Of a stretch of DNA of 64,000 nt, positions 22,905-33,289 are shown piece by piece. Source of the DNA: Dryomyza anilis (lineage: Eukaryota > Arthropoda > Insecta > Diptera > Dryomyzidae); the NCBI GenBank assembly GCA_951804985.1, contig OX638131.1, forward strand, positions 86,626,349 through 86,690,348. The letters run 5' to 3'. The translations under genes and the position numbers were made by a program. Each line of letters begins with the position of its first letter. Position 1 is the first letter of the stretch. The notes beneath the pieces were generated by a model. The model was given only the letters and a program-made list of their open reading frames with translations. It did not search any database and was not told the DNA's origin.

Positions 22905-22965
22905 GCTTAGAGAGCGAGAGAGAGAGAGTGGCAGCTAGTGCAAAGCAGAGAGCACGTATAAAAAG
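22905..22965 (+). promoter_or_regulatory. GAGA tract and plus-strand TATA-like box
   Basis: GAGCGAGAGAGAGAGAG at 22911-22928 is a good GAGA-factor site. GTATAAAAAGAGC follows at about 22958 in the direction opposite to tsh. It could be a divergent or antisense promoter. No downstream gene is visible, so the TATA reading is tentative. Confidence 0.3.
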
Positions 22966-23299
22966 AGCTATAGCCTATAGTACTTGAGTGTTTGACTTTG
23001 AAGAGCGCACACCTTGCACAGTTTTGCACGTTGTTGGTTGTCGGTACTGCTGACAACGTCGTTCTCATCATTGTCCTGCGTCGGAGGGCTGCGTCAGCTC
23101 ATAATCGCCGTTGTCGTCGTCGTCGGCGACATCGTCTCATTCGTTTTGATTTTAAATTGACGAAATGTTCCCCTTCGTGTCAGCGAGGACGAGACGAGGT
23201 GTACAACAACGATGTTGGCGACGAGGACAACAACTCGCATTGTTGATGATGGCTCCACAAAATGTGCTGCTGCCTCGTGCAGAAATGGGACAGCAATAG

Positions 23300-24850
23300 T
23301 AGCAGCCAGGTTATTTTATTATTTTTCAATGTTGTTGTTGTTGCTGCTGCTTTTGTTATTGTTTTTGTTGTGCTTTTTGAAGCCTTTTCATCTCAATTGA
23401 GCGCAGTTCGTCTAGTCTTTTTTCTAGTATTTCTTTTTTTTTTGTTTTGTAGTGTTGCCGTTGAAGTTGTTGTTATTGGTGGTATTGTTGTAGTGCTGGT
23501 TGTTGTTGTCTTCTTATTTATATTGTTGTTGCTTTAGTTTGATTGCTGAGTGAATTTTGCATTATATTGGCATTGCTCTCGTTGCTGTTGTCACTGACGT
23601 TTTTGCTACTGCTGTTGTTGATACTTTTGTTGGCTATTGTTTTTGCAGATTTTGTTAATGTTGTTGTATTTTCAGTTATTATTGTTAATTATTACATATT
23701 TTCTTGCTGTTAAAATTCCTTTTTTAAATTTTATGTTGCAATTATTGCTCATATTATTATAGTTGTTGTTGCTGCAGCCACTGCTTTTGCAATATTTGTT
23801 GATTTTGACATTGTCATTTTGTTTGCTGCTCTTTTTGTTGCTGCAATTATTGCTGCAATTGTTCTTTTTGTTGTTGCTGCCACTGTTTTTGTATTATTTG
23901 TTGCTGTTACTTATATTTTTTTGCTGCAACAATTGATCCAATTATTGTGTTGTTGCTGCTGTTGTTGTTGCTACTGTGGTGGTGGTTGCTGCTACTTGAT
24001 GATGTTGTAGTTGTTGTGGTTATTATTGTTGTTATTGTTGCTATTTGCTTCATGTTATTGCCAACAACATTTTGCCAACTCGAACCAGCAACATACGTAA
24101 CAACAGCAACAATAACAAAAAAAAAAACAAAAAAATAAAGAGCAGCAACAGAGATTTATGACAGCTACAGAAACAAGTTAAGCACGCGCGCACTCTTTCT
24201 CTCTCTCTCTCTCTTGCGATTTTCGTTATCCCTCTTTAACGCGCTCCCTCCCCCACACACGCACACTCACACACACAAATACATTTTGCAATTGTTGTTG
24301 TTGGTAGTTATTGTTGTTGTTACTGGCGACGAGTCTGCACTGTTGGGGGGTTGTTACCTTGATTGTTGTTGCTGTTCTTGTTATTGATATTTGTGTATTT
24401 GTTGTTGTTGTTGTGTTTGCTCCAAACGTCTCTCATTTGACATTTTGTCTCTCTGTCTGTCAATGTTTTAAGTTTGTTGTTATTTTGTTTGCTATTGTTG
24501 TTGTAATTGTTATTATTGTTTTTACTCTTCCGCCTATTTGTTGTTGTTGTCTTTTTATTGTTTTTGCTGTTATTGTTGTAGTAGTTCCCCTTGTTGTTGT
24601 ATTTTTTTTGTTTCAAACTTATTTTTGCTTTCTTGGTGAGTAAAATATATATATATTGTTATTGTTGTTTGTGTTTTAGTTTTTTTGTTTTTTTGTTTTT
24701 GTTTTTTTGTTTTTTTTTTGTTGCTGCTACTGCTACTCTCAACATGGCTGCCACCCGCTCTCATTGCATTCGTTGTTGTTTTAGTTTTTGCATTTAACTT
24801 TTTATGCTTCTCATGTTGTTGCTCTTCTTGGCTGCAATATAAAGTTAGTT
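23300..24850. repeat. GTT/GCT-triplet-rich low-complexity tract
   Basis: About 1.5 kb dominated by TTGTTGTTG and TTGCTGCTG on the plus strand, with almost no runs of the complement; the tsh strand is therefore CAA/CAG rich. All frames give poly-Leu/Val/Cys or poly-Asn/Gln strings, so the ORFs here are artefacts of composition. It may be part of the tsh leader or promoter. A (TC)n tract at 24198-24214 supplies more GAGA sites. Confidence 0.7.
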
Positions 24851-24859
24851 TTTGTCAAG

Positions 24860-25130
24860 TTGATGCACGTCGCTTCGTTGACGACGACGACGACGCCTCG
24901 AGAGTCGCGACGTTGATGTTGCTCATTCGTTGCGAACGCGTTTGTTCGTTCCTTAGTTCATTCATTCGTTAGTTTCTTTTGCATCTACTGAACCAAAGAG
25001 TTCTTGGTTATTTTTTTGTTAGTGTTTTTGTTGTTTTACTCAATAATATCTTTTGTTGTTTTATTTAGTTGCTTTTTTGCGTATAATTCATGTAAATAAA
25101 CGTACCGAATGTCGACACCTGAACAAAGTT
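24860..25130. other. GC-richer segment at the right edge of the tsh 5' region
   Basis: GACGACGACGACGACGCC and CGAGAGTCGCGACG at 24878-24912 precede ATTCGTT-type repeats to about 24970. It is possible promoter-proximal DNA, ended by the foldback at 25133. Confidence 0.35.
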
Positions 25131-25132
25131 CT

Positions 25133-26456
25133 GGGATATTCCATTTTAAATCAACGAAAAAATAATAAATTTAAACAACATTCTCTTTGAAATTGATTTT
25201 GTATGAGTGTTCTCTCGTATTAAACTAAGAAATATGCAAAATTTTAAACCTTGACCTTCTATGGTTCCCGAAATATGGCGGCTTAAAATGTGAAAAAAAT
25301 ATATAAAAACTCACAAAGATGGCTTAACTTAATTGCCTTTATCTGAAAAACTGGTTTACGTAAAAGTTCAATTGAGGTATCATAAAAAGGTATAAAGATG
25401 GTCTTTAATATGGCATATAATTTTATTGTTGTAGCCAAAGGTTTAATGTCATTATCACATGATCAAAATTTAGAATGAAATTTCTCAAAAAAACCATATT
25501 TTTAAAAGTTTCAAAAAAATATATGTTAGTCCTTATTTTCTTCATAACATTTGTGTTAAATTTTATAGATGTATTCGTATAGGTTTCTGAGTTAAAAATA
25601 AATATGTGAAATCAAGTCAAAGTTTTCAATGTTATATGAATTTTGTTTTTGAAAATAAAAAAATCAAATAAGATTTTATAAATAAATTTCTATTTACTTT
25701 CACATTTTTGTTAATAACTCATGATCCGAAAGGAGTACACCAATGAAATTTGGTAGAGAAGTTAAGAAGAAAATCTGCAAAAATATAAATTTATTTTTAT
25801 TATTTAAAAAATATGGGTTTTTGAGATATAGCTTCCCAAAATCTATATCATGTGATATTGGCCTTTGACTTTTGGAAATGATGTATTCACATCTCGTATT
25901 AAAGGGCATCTTAATACCTTTCAAACGATACCGATACTGATGTATGTATGCAAACTACTTGTTTAGATAAACGAAATTAAGTTAACTTGATTTCACAATT
26001 TTATTTTTAACTCAGAAACCTATACGAATACACCTATGAAATTTAACACAAATTTTAAGAAAAAAATCAGCATTAACATATATTTTTTTGAAAATTTTAA
26101 AAATATCTAAAAATCATTCCAAAATGTAAATCATATGATAATGACATTTAACTTTTGAATACATAAAAACAATTATATGTCATATTAAAGGTAATTTTTA
26201 TACCTTTCAAATGATACCTCAATTGACCGTGTACGTAAACTAGTTTTTAAGATAAATACAATAAAGTTAACCCACCTTTGTGAGTTTTCACCTATTTTTT
26301 CTCTTATTAACACTCCATATTTCGGGAACCATATTAGCTAGAGGTCCAAAATTTAAAAATTGTCTTAGTATATTATGGTACAGCATTTGTACCAAATTTG
26401 AATTATTTCTGTGGGGGTAGGGGAAAACCGTTCGTTGATTTTAAATGGAATATCCC
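25133..26456. mobile_element. foldback element P (1.32 kb, ~600-bp arms)
   Basis: GGGATATTCCATTTTAAATC and the following AACGAA are matched by TTCGTTGATTTTAAATGGAA and TATCCC at 26431-26456. Further inside, AGGTTTCTGAGTTAAAAATA pairs with TATTTTTAACTCAGAAACCT. Centre is near 25800. It has the same architecture as element O but a different sequence. Confidence 0.8.
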
Positions 26457-26459
26457 TTC

Positions 26460-26520
26460 TTTACTATGATGATTTTAATCATCAATACTGTGAATTGTTT
26501 CACCAACTATCAAATTCATC
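26460..26520 (-). mobile_element. fragment of repeat family A
   Basis: ATGATGATTTTAATCATCAA, then TTTCACCAACTATCAAATTCATCAT, matches the right-hand part of family A in reverse. It ends where MITE C begins. Confidence 0.5.
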
Positions 26521-26758
26521 ATATCGTCATTGTAGAACGAAAAGTCACCAAATACATTTTTTATAAAAAACTTAAATTTCGAGTTTGTTGATTAATATTA
26601 TAAAAAGTAATTCATACATTTTTAAAGTTGAAATATCAATTGTTAGATTTACATTTTCTTAACATTGAAATCACCGATTAACAATTGAAAGATATATAAA
26701 GATTTTAGTAAATGAATATTTGGCATTTTGAAAATGTATTTGGTGACAACGACGATAT
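26521..26758. mobile_element. MITE C, copy 2
   Basis: The left terminal repeat is nearly complete (ATATCGTCATTGTAGAACGA). The right one lacks about 12 bases between GGTGAC and AACGACGATAT. Confidence 0.8.
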
Positions 26759-26838
26759 GGAAGATTTTAATATGATGTTCGTAAACATCAAATTTACTAA
26801 TAAAAATATGTTTTCCTTTACAGATTTATGTATTTATT

Positions 26839-26928
26839 CCCATTATGCCATTTGTATCGATATCGTTACGTGATCGTTTCGAGTAGATGGAGAAATCACA
26901 CGATATCGGACCCGTTCTCGTAACGATA
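26839..26928 (+). mobile_element. element B, copy 3 (left end only)
   Basis: CCCATTATGCCA followed by GTATCGATATCGTTACG and GAGAAATCACACGATATCGG matches the left part of copy 2. It stops at the SINE-1 insertion. Confidence 0.7.
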
Positions 26929-26929
26929 A

Positions 26930-27204
26930 TATAATAATAGTTTGGCGCTACAGTCCTGTATAGAACTTCGGCCGAGCTCTCTCACCATTTTGAGCTGTGC
27001 CTGTTATATTTGTACTCAAAGTGGTGGGACCTACAGTTTATTGCCGAATCCGAACGGCGGGTGAGAGCTTTTCATAGGCAATGTTTTTACTCTCGGAGGT
27101 TTGCCATTTACTGCCGAGAGGTAGCGCGGTATAGAAAAATGTTTCTATGAAAAGATGTTGTTAGCCCCAGTCCAGGCTTGAACCGGGGACCTTTCGGCTC
27201 GCAG
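26930..27204 (-). mobile_element. SINE-1, copy d (head truncated)
   Basis: It has the full body and tail of SINE-1 on the minus strand and the B box (AGGCTTGAACC). The head stops at GGCTCGCAG, losing the A box. The break coincides with the tandem-duplication junction. Confidence 0.88.
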
Positions 27205-27393
27205 TTTGTTGATTAGTATTATAAAAAGTAATTGATGCATTTTTAAAGTTGAAATATCAATTGTTAGATTTACATTTTCTTAACATTGAGATCACCGATT
27301 AACAATTGAAAGATATATAAAGATTTTAGTAAATGAATATTTGGCATTTTGAAAATGTATTTGGTGACTTTTCGTTCTACAACGACGATATGG
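27205..27393. mobile_element. MITE C, copy 3 (left end missing)
   Basis: The interior equals copy 2. The right terminal repeat is complete (AAAATGTATTTGGTGACTTT, TCGTTCTACAACGACGATAT). Confidence 0.8.
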
Positions 27394-27475
27394 AAGATTT
27401 TAAGTAATATGATGTTCGTAAACATCAAATTTACTAATAAAAATATGTTTTCCTTTACAGATTTATGTATTTATT

Positions 27476-27873
27476 CCCAGTATGCCATACGTATCGATAT
27501 CGTTACGAGATCATTGCGAGTAGATGGAGAAATCACACGATATCGGACCCGTTCTCGTAACGATATCGAGCGTCAAATTGGACCTAGATTTTGGGTAGAT
27601 ATCGAAACGTTCTGTCGGAGTTTTCTCGATACGAGAAATTTTTGAAAATTGCAACGTTATCGAAGAAAATAATGAATACAGTTCGAGACTCCTGCGCAAA
27701 ATATTGCGATATCGATTTGATAAATGTTTAAATATCGTATCTTGTCAATGAATTTGAATGTACGAAAATGTTTAAATATTAGAATCGAGAAAGCAACGAA
27801 ATCGAACTTTTTTCTCGAAGTTATTCGAGAAAGCTTCGAGCTATCGAAGGTCTCCGAGACATGGCAGACTGAG
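27476..27873 (+). mobile_element. element B, copy 2 (~400 bp)
   Basis: CCCAGTATGCCA at the left and TGGCAGACTGAG at the right correspond to the 12-bp terminal repeats of copy 1 (30302-31545). The interior is dense in CGATATCG, TCTCGATACGAGA and similar palindromic words. Confidence 0.75.
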
Positions 27874-28429
27874 TTATTTTAAAAAGTTTATATTATTTAA
27901 ATACTGCTTGCTTGATTTATAAAATATTTTTACTTTAATAAGCAGTAATCTTTTTACTACTGTTAATATATTTTGTGTGTGTGTGTTTTTTTTTTTTTTT
28001 GGTGTAAATAAAAGATTTTATTCCTTTTTTTCTCCGACGTTTAACTATTTTTTTTGTCAGCTTTTTTAGGAATTTTAATTGAATAAGTCTAGGTTTTACT
28101 TTGTCAAGTTTTAAATTTTATCATGTCCAGCTAACACAACATTAAACAATTAAATAAAAAACATAGTCAAGAATTTGACAAAAATTAAAATAAATAAAAA
28201 TCTCATAGTCTGTCTCCATTGGTTTTTTTTATATAACTTCGCTTATTAAAAAAAAAAAAATAATATTTTTATTTCACAAAATAAATTTATTTATCAAAAA
28301 AAAAAAACAAAATAAATATATACAAAAAATTTCGAAAAAAAAATGCTTGAAAAAATACATGAAATTGACTTAAGCTTGGCGCAAAAAAATGGTATAATTT
28401 AATTTTTCATGACGTATGTTGCCTTTTTA
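27874..28429. other. AT-rich low-complexity DNA
   Basis: Contains a (TG)n and T run at 27975-28000 and A runs at 28248-28260 and 28298-28310. Nothing else was recognised. Confidence 0.3.
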
Positions 28430-29175
28430 TACCCTACAGCTATGAGGTACAGTGTATATTAACTTTGTGCATATATTGTAACGCCCCTTAGGAGGCGTGT
28501 CCGGTATGGAAAAGTATATATATTCTTGATCAGCATCACTACCCGAGTCCGTTTAGCCATGTCCGTCTGTCTGTCCGTTTGTCCGTCTTGCTGTCTTGCT
28601 GTCCGAATACAGAATAACTTGAGAAATACAAAGATCAGAATGCGCTGAAATTTCGTCTCAATATATTTTAGCCAAAAGTAGGAACTGAGTTTGAAAATGA
28701 GCCAAATCGGTCAACGGACACGCCCACCTCCCCTACAAGTTACTTTTATATAACTCTTTCGGAACTAATAACTCGAAAAGTATTCAAGGTATAGTTATAA
28801 AATTTAAAACGTGGGCGTGATCCGCCCACTTTTTTTTTCATTATTTCCCGGGTTTTCATAGTGGAAATTTGATCCGTAAATTATTAAAATCAAATCTATT
28901 AAATATTAGCCTTTCAAAATTTTAAATATAGGCGTGATCCGCCCAATTATATTTTTCAAATTATTTTTTTTAGTTTTTTTATATTTTTATATACATTTTT
29001 TAATTTATAGGGGTATAAGACGTAAATTTCTGATATGTGAATAATATTCTGAGGGTGGGGAGGTTCAACATAATTAAAAACTTTAAAATAAAGGTATGCA
29101 ATTAAATATCCCACATTAATATCCCCACCAAAGGTGTAGGGTATTCCATAGTCGGGCCCGACCGACTATAAAAAT
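28430..29175 (+). repeat. dipteran dispersed repeat with GTCCGTCTGTC signature
   Basis: It begins TATACCCTACAGCTATGAGG. It carries AAGTATATATATTCTTGATC, CACTACCCGAGTCCGTTTAG and CCATGTCCGTCTGTCTGTCC, and ends GGGTATTCCATAGTCGGGCC-CGACTATA. The same words mark abundant repeats in Drosophila and other flies; I do not assign a superfamily. GGGCGTGATCCGCCCA occurs twice inside (28813, 28932). Confidence 0.7.
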
Positions 29176-29464
29176 CCGCCCCATGTGACCGAACTTACCC
29201 ATGTGACCTAACTTTCCCAACTCGTTATATTTTGCGTCGTTTGGTACCAAAATCATTCATAGCCGAAGTATATACCACAATTTTAAAGGAAAATTGTGCA
29301 ATATATCCAATTTCAAAAGTATTGGGATCACTATACTTTTTACAGAACTATGCTATCAATGTTGTATATCATAAAATTACCATTGGCAATCAAGAAAAAT
29401 TGAGTCCAAATCTGAGTTTCCGTTGAAAACGGAATATATGCACTTGGGTATTTCGTGGAGTTCC

Positions 29465-29685
29465 ACACTCAGAAAAAATGTTATATAAATAATAGTTTTT
29501 TACTATTAAAAATAGTCAATAGGATAAATTATTATTTTAATTGGAAAATTCCATTAAATACTGCAAAATTCCATGACATTTCCATTGAGTTTATAAGAAA
29601 ATATTTATTTTTTCTATACTATTAAATCAATAATTGTCCCATTGACCAATTTTAATGGTATTTGAGGGAATTTTTTTCTGGGTGC
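29465..29685 (-). mobile_element. MITE D, copy 4
   Basis: Ends ACACTCAGAAAAAATG and TTTTTTTCTGGGTG, with the shared interior in minus orientation. Confidence 0.88.
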
Positions 29686-29689
29686 AGAA

Positions 29690-29923
29690 AACTTCAATAA
29701 AAACGTAAAACTTTAATATCTCGAAGGAAAATTAATGAATTTACTTTATTTTTTTTTTATTACAAGTAGTAAAAATTTGAGAACTCTATACGGTAGATCA
29801 AAAGATATTAATTAAATAGTGGTCGTTTCGGGAGGCACAAAAACGAAGTGCATTTCGAGGTTCAAATGGAAATCCAAAAAGTCAGCGAATTTTGTGTACA
29901 AATTATTTTTTATTATCTGTTGA

Positions 29924-29958
<35 letters not shown>

Positions 29959-30100
29959 ATATATAAATAAATAACAATTTATAAGTTTTGTTTTAGAAAA
30001 TTAAATTACCTTTCCGAAAGTGTATCACATATTCGAAGCCCATGATTTCTTCTCTTTTTAAGAGTTACGTAAATTTTAAATTTAAAATAATAAAAAAAAA
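29690..30100. repeat. unassigned DNA with an (AAAT)n microsatellite
   Basis: (AAAT)n with one interruption runs from about 29923 to 29972. The remainder is AT-rich without recognised features. Confidence 0.6.
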
Positions 30101-30101
30101 C

Positions 30102-30227
30102 TAATGCAAAAACTAATTGGTCGGGCTCTAGGTCTACCAAATGCAATATGTATTTTGAACTGGTTCAAAAAAACAACAGCAGTAATTGACAAAAAAACCA
30201 AAATCTTGTTGGCCGACCGTACAGCTT
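30102..30227. mobile_element. MITE N, copy 2 (truncated)
   Basis: TAATGCAAAAACTAATTGGT and CGGGCTCTAGGTCTACC match the copy-1 terminus. The other terminus is lost where family-A copy 2 begins. Confidence 0.75.
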
Positions 30228-30301
30228 ACAGAAAAAAAAAATTCTACAATATGATGAATTTATAAATAAATATTATGAATTTTTTCACCAACTACCAGAT
30301 T

Positions 30302-31545
30302 CCCAGTCTGCCACGTCTCGGAGCACTTCGATACCTCGAGGCTTTCTCGTACTAACTTCGATAAAAACGTTCAATCTCGTTGCTTTATCGCAACTAATTT
30401 TTAAAATTTCTCGTAAAAAAAATTGTATGACAAGATTCGATATTTATACATTTTAAATATCGATATAGCAATATTTTTTCGAAGCAATATAGAACAATAA
30501 TTTCAATAACAATTGCAGAATATTGCAAATGTCTTCAATGTGGACTGTAGAAATTTTCCTTTGGACCAACAGTTATAAAAAAGACGATAGATATATTGGG
30601 TTTATGGTGCATTTTATCTGCATAAACCAAAACTGCCTCCCAAATTTTGCATAATATATTGTTTGCTCAAATATTCTGTGCACCTACTTACAGGACATGA
30701 GGTATTTGTAATGAAGTGAAGGAAAATTTAATTTTTTTCTTCTGTGGCAAGAAAATATTACAATAACTTAGAAACATATTTTATTTAACGTTATTATTAA
30801 CTTAAAAAATAGCTATGGCCTATAGAAAATATTGTTATAATTTGATCTGCATGTATGCAATTGATTTGAAAATATATTTCGTTTTATTTCACTTTATTTT
30901 ATTTAAAATAAATTTCAAAACGTAGTGTGTTTTCCGTTTGTTTGTTTTTATTTATTTTTATTTTTGATGTCAAAAAATTTGTATTCAAAAATTTTAAAAT
31001 GAAAACAATGACTGAGTTCGTTGACTGTATTTCGAACATGTTTTCGTTTATATAAAATTTAAACATTTCAATATACAGGAAAAGCCTAGTTAACAGTAGA
31101 AGCAAATGACAGCTGATTCTAACACTGAAAAGGAGGTTGTTAGGATTTTTGTCGATGCAATCGATTTAGAAGATGGACTGATGAGGGCATGATAAGTGAG
31201 GGAGAGATAAAATAGTTAGTTAAAGATGCTTGGTAAAATAGATTTAGTATTTTATTTTTTTGTTTTATTTTGTCATTGCGAATGTCATATATTGATGACG
31301 CACTTATTTATGTCAATAATGTCAATGAGAAAATCTCGATATCATTGCACTATTTAATGCGATATCGAACCAGAATTGTTTTTATTCTCGTTACGAAAAT
31401 ACTGCGATATGTCGCAACGATCTATGCGTGCAATTTAGTACGTTTTGGCATGCGATAATAGACCGAAATCTGATTCGATATCGTACGAATTCTTCGACAT
31501 ATCGTATCGTTCTCGCATCAATATCGAAACGAATGGCAGACTGGG
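30302..31545. mobile_element. element B, copy 1 (1.24 kb, 12-bp TIRs)
   Basis: Perfect terminal repeats CCCAGTCTGCCA (30302-30313) and TGGCAGACTGGG (31534-31545). The flanks share TT, so the target duplication is short or unclear. Inside are clusters of CGATAT and TCTCG words, with no transposase seen. It is inserted within family-A copy 2, so it is the younger element. Confidence 0.8.
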
Positions 31546-31936
31546 TTCATTATATTAATACCATCGTTCATTAAATGACATATTAATGAATGCATTCATT
31601 ATATATATGAACAAAATATTCAATACAATGAATTTGATTTGTCATATTGATGAATTTGTTTATAATATTTTTCCAAAAAAAAAATGTATTATAAAATAAT
31701 TCGATAAAAAGGGTTGTAAAAAGTTTATTTAAAAAAATTACAGTAAAAAATTTAAAAATAATTATCCTAAAATAAAAAAATTTCGGGAAAAAAAATTTAT
31801 TCGAAATTTTTTTTTTACGAAAAAAAAATTGTTCGAAAAATTTTTTTTTCGGAAAAAAAAAAAACATTTTTTTCAAAAATATTTTTTTTTATAAATATAA
31901 CTTTTTATTTATACAAAGTTGTAATAATAATAAATA

Positions 31937-32890
31937 AGGACTGCGTCGAATAAAATTGTCCGTTACATATCTTCCCATAATGTGCTATTGCAAGATTCAA
32001 ATTAAAAAAATTTGATCATAGTAGCTCTGAATTAAATGGCAGAAAATAATTTGTGTCAGTTATAGTCAATACAAAATTTATTTAATGCGAAAATGACAAA
32101 CGAAACGGAAGTGCGAGAAAATATAATTAAAATTTTTCAAAAACAACCTAGTTGGTCTTTTAAAAAAATTGCCAAGGAGGTAGGGGCTAACCCTAAGACC
32201 ATTTCTCGCGTTATCAACCGCTTTAAGGAAGACCTGAGTAATGATCGGAAGAAAGGTTCTGGTAAAAAAAGGCCCATAGGATCGTGAAAAGTCGAAGAAG
32301 GTTGTGAATATTTTAAAGAAAGATCCAAGCATATCCGGAAGGAAATTGGCGAGAAAGGCGGATTGCTCAGAATCTTTCGTGCGCAGGACTAAGAAAGAAG
32401 CTGGGCTGAAGACGTACAAGGTCCAAAAAGTTCCGGATAGAAATGCCGTCAAGAATGAAACCGCAAATTTTTTGGCCTGACCTCGCTTCAATTCACTACA
32501 GCAAAACGGCCTTAGAGTGGATCCAAAAAATGCAGTGATTTTGGTGCCTAGAGAAGCCAATCCACCAAACTGTCCAGAACTCAGGCCGATTGAGAGATAC
32601 TGGGCTTTAGTAAGAAGGGAGATGAAGACAACAAAAGACCAAAGACCTTCAAGACTTTAAAAGAAAGTGGTCTTCAGCAGCTGTGAGGGTGTAGGACACT
32701 ACCATTACAACGTTAATGGAAGGGGTTCCGGAAAAATTAAAACTTTTTATTAAAAAATATAAATTTCTGGTTTTTATATTTTTTTTTTAAATCTAAAAAT
32801 AATTTGCAAAATAAAATATTTTATTCTATAACAATACGATTACTAGATTTTTTCATTTTTGTAGCGGACAATTTTATTCGACGCAGTCCT
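31937..32890 (+). mobile_element. Tc1/mariner-superfamily element, internally deleted (954 bp)
   Basis: Terminal repeats of about 30 bp (AGGACTGCGTCGAATAAAAT at the left; ATTTTATTCGACGCAGTCCT at the right) differ at one position. TA dinucleotides at 31935-31936 and 32891-32892 are the expected TA target duplication. The transposase inside is broken (separate entry). Confidence 0.92.
32093..32760 (+). pseudogene. broken Tc1/mariner-type transposase
   Basis: It opens MTNETEVRENIIKIFQKQPS and continues as a helix-turn-helix DNA-binding domain (SFKKIAKEVGANPKTISRVI) of 64 residues to a stop at 32285. After a frame change, a second helical domain follows (KDPSISGRKLARKADCSESF). A later fragment keeps FWPDLASIHYSKTALEW, which holds the second catalytic Asp, and PPNCPELRPIERYWALVRRE around the third acidic residue. 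The first Asp block is absent, lost in an internal deletion near 32460, and there are further stops. The family normally encodes about 340 residues that cut and paste DNA at TA sites; this copy cannot. The reading frame on the opposite strand over this span is a shadow. Confidence 0.85.
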
Positions 32891-33289
32891 TATATTATAA
32901 AACATTTTACTAATTTATGCATGTCGAGCAAGCATTATATAAGAAATAACACACAAGAACTACTTGAGAACTGAGAAGTACGGCAAAAACGGAACGAATA
33001 AAAAATATTTGTTTAGAAATTTGGTTTAATTAACGGCGTTCTTCAATATGATGAACATATATGTTGTATTTTATATTTTGGTTCATTAATATGATGAAAC
33101 GTATTCTTCACATACAGTTCATTATACTGAAGAAAACTTTTTCGACACTTACCAACAGTTCTTCATATTTATGATAACATTCATAACATTTATGGCGTTA
33201 GTCATTAATATTATTAATGGTTCTTCAATACAATGAATCATGGTTTGAAGAACGAAATTCATCAATATGATGTACATTTTTTTCTGTGT

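Larger units (their letters stand above)
26571..27560 (+). repeat. tandem duplication (~635-bp offset) with a SINE at the junction
   Basis: TTTGTTGATTAATATTATAA at 26571 recurs as TTTGTTGATTAGTATTATAA at 27205. The match continues through MITE C, TGATGTTCGTAAACATC, and the start of element B (GAGTAGATGGAGAAATCACA). The first unit ends in SINE-1 copy d, whose head is cut exactly where the second unit begins. Confidence 0.8.
30228..33286 (-). mobile_element. repeat family A, copy 2, hosting two later insertions
   Basis: The ends are ACAGAAAAAAAAAATTCTAC at the left and GATGTACATTTTTTTCTGT at the right, in reverse orientation to copy 1. The sequence is interrupted by element B (30302-31545) and by a Tc1/mariner-type element (31937-32890). 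Removing both leaves a sequence collinear with copy 1, such as GAGCAAGCATTATATAAG, TTCTTCACATACAGTTCATT and CAATACAATGAATCATGG. Confidence 0.75.

Noticed and set aside
23262..24797. Hydrophobic open frames rich in Leu, Val and Cys, looking like membrane proteins
   Set aside because: They follow the GTT/GCT triplet tract, appear in several frames at once and change character between frames.
32078..32560. 160-residue open frame on the minus strand of the Tc1/mariner element
   Set aside because: The plus strand carries recognisable transposase helices and catalytic-block fragments; the minus frame has no recognisable features and is a shadow.
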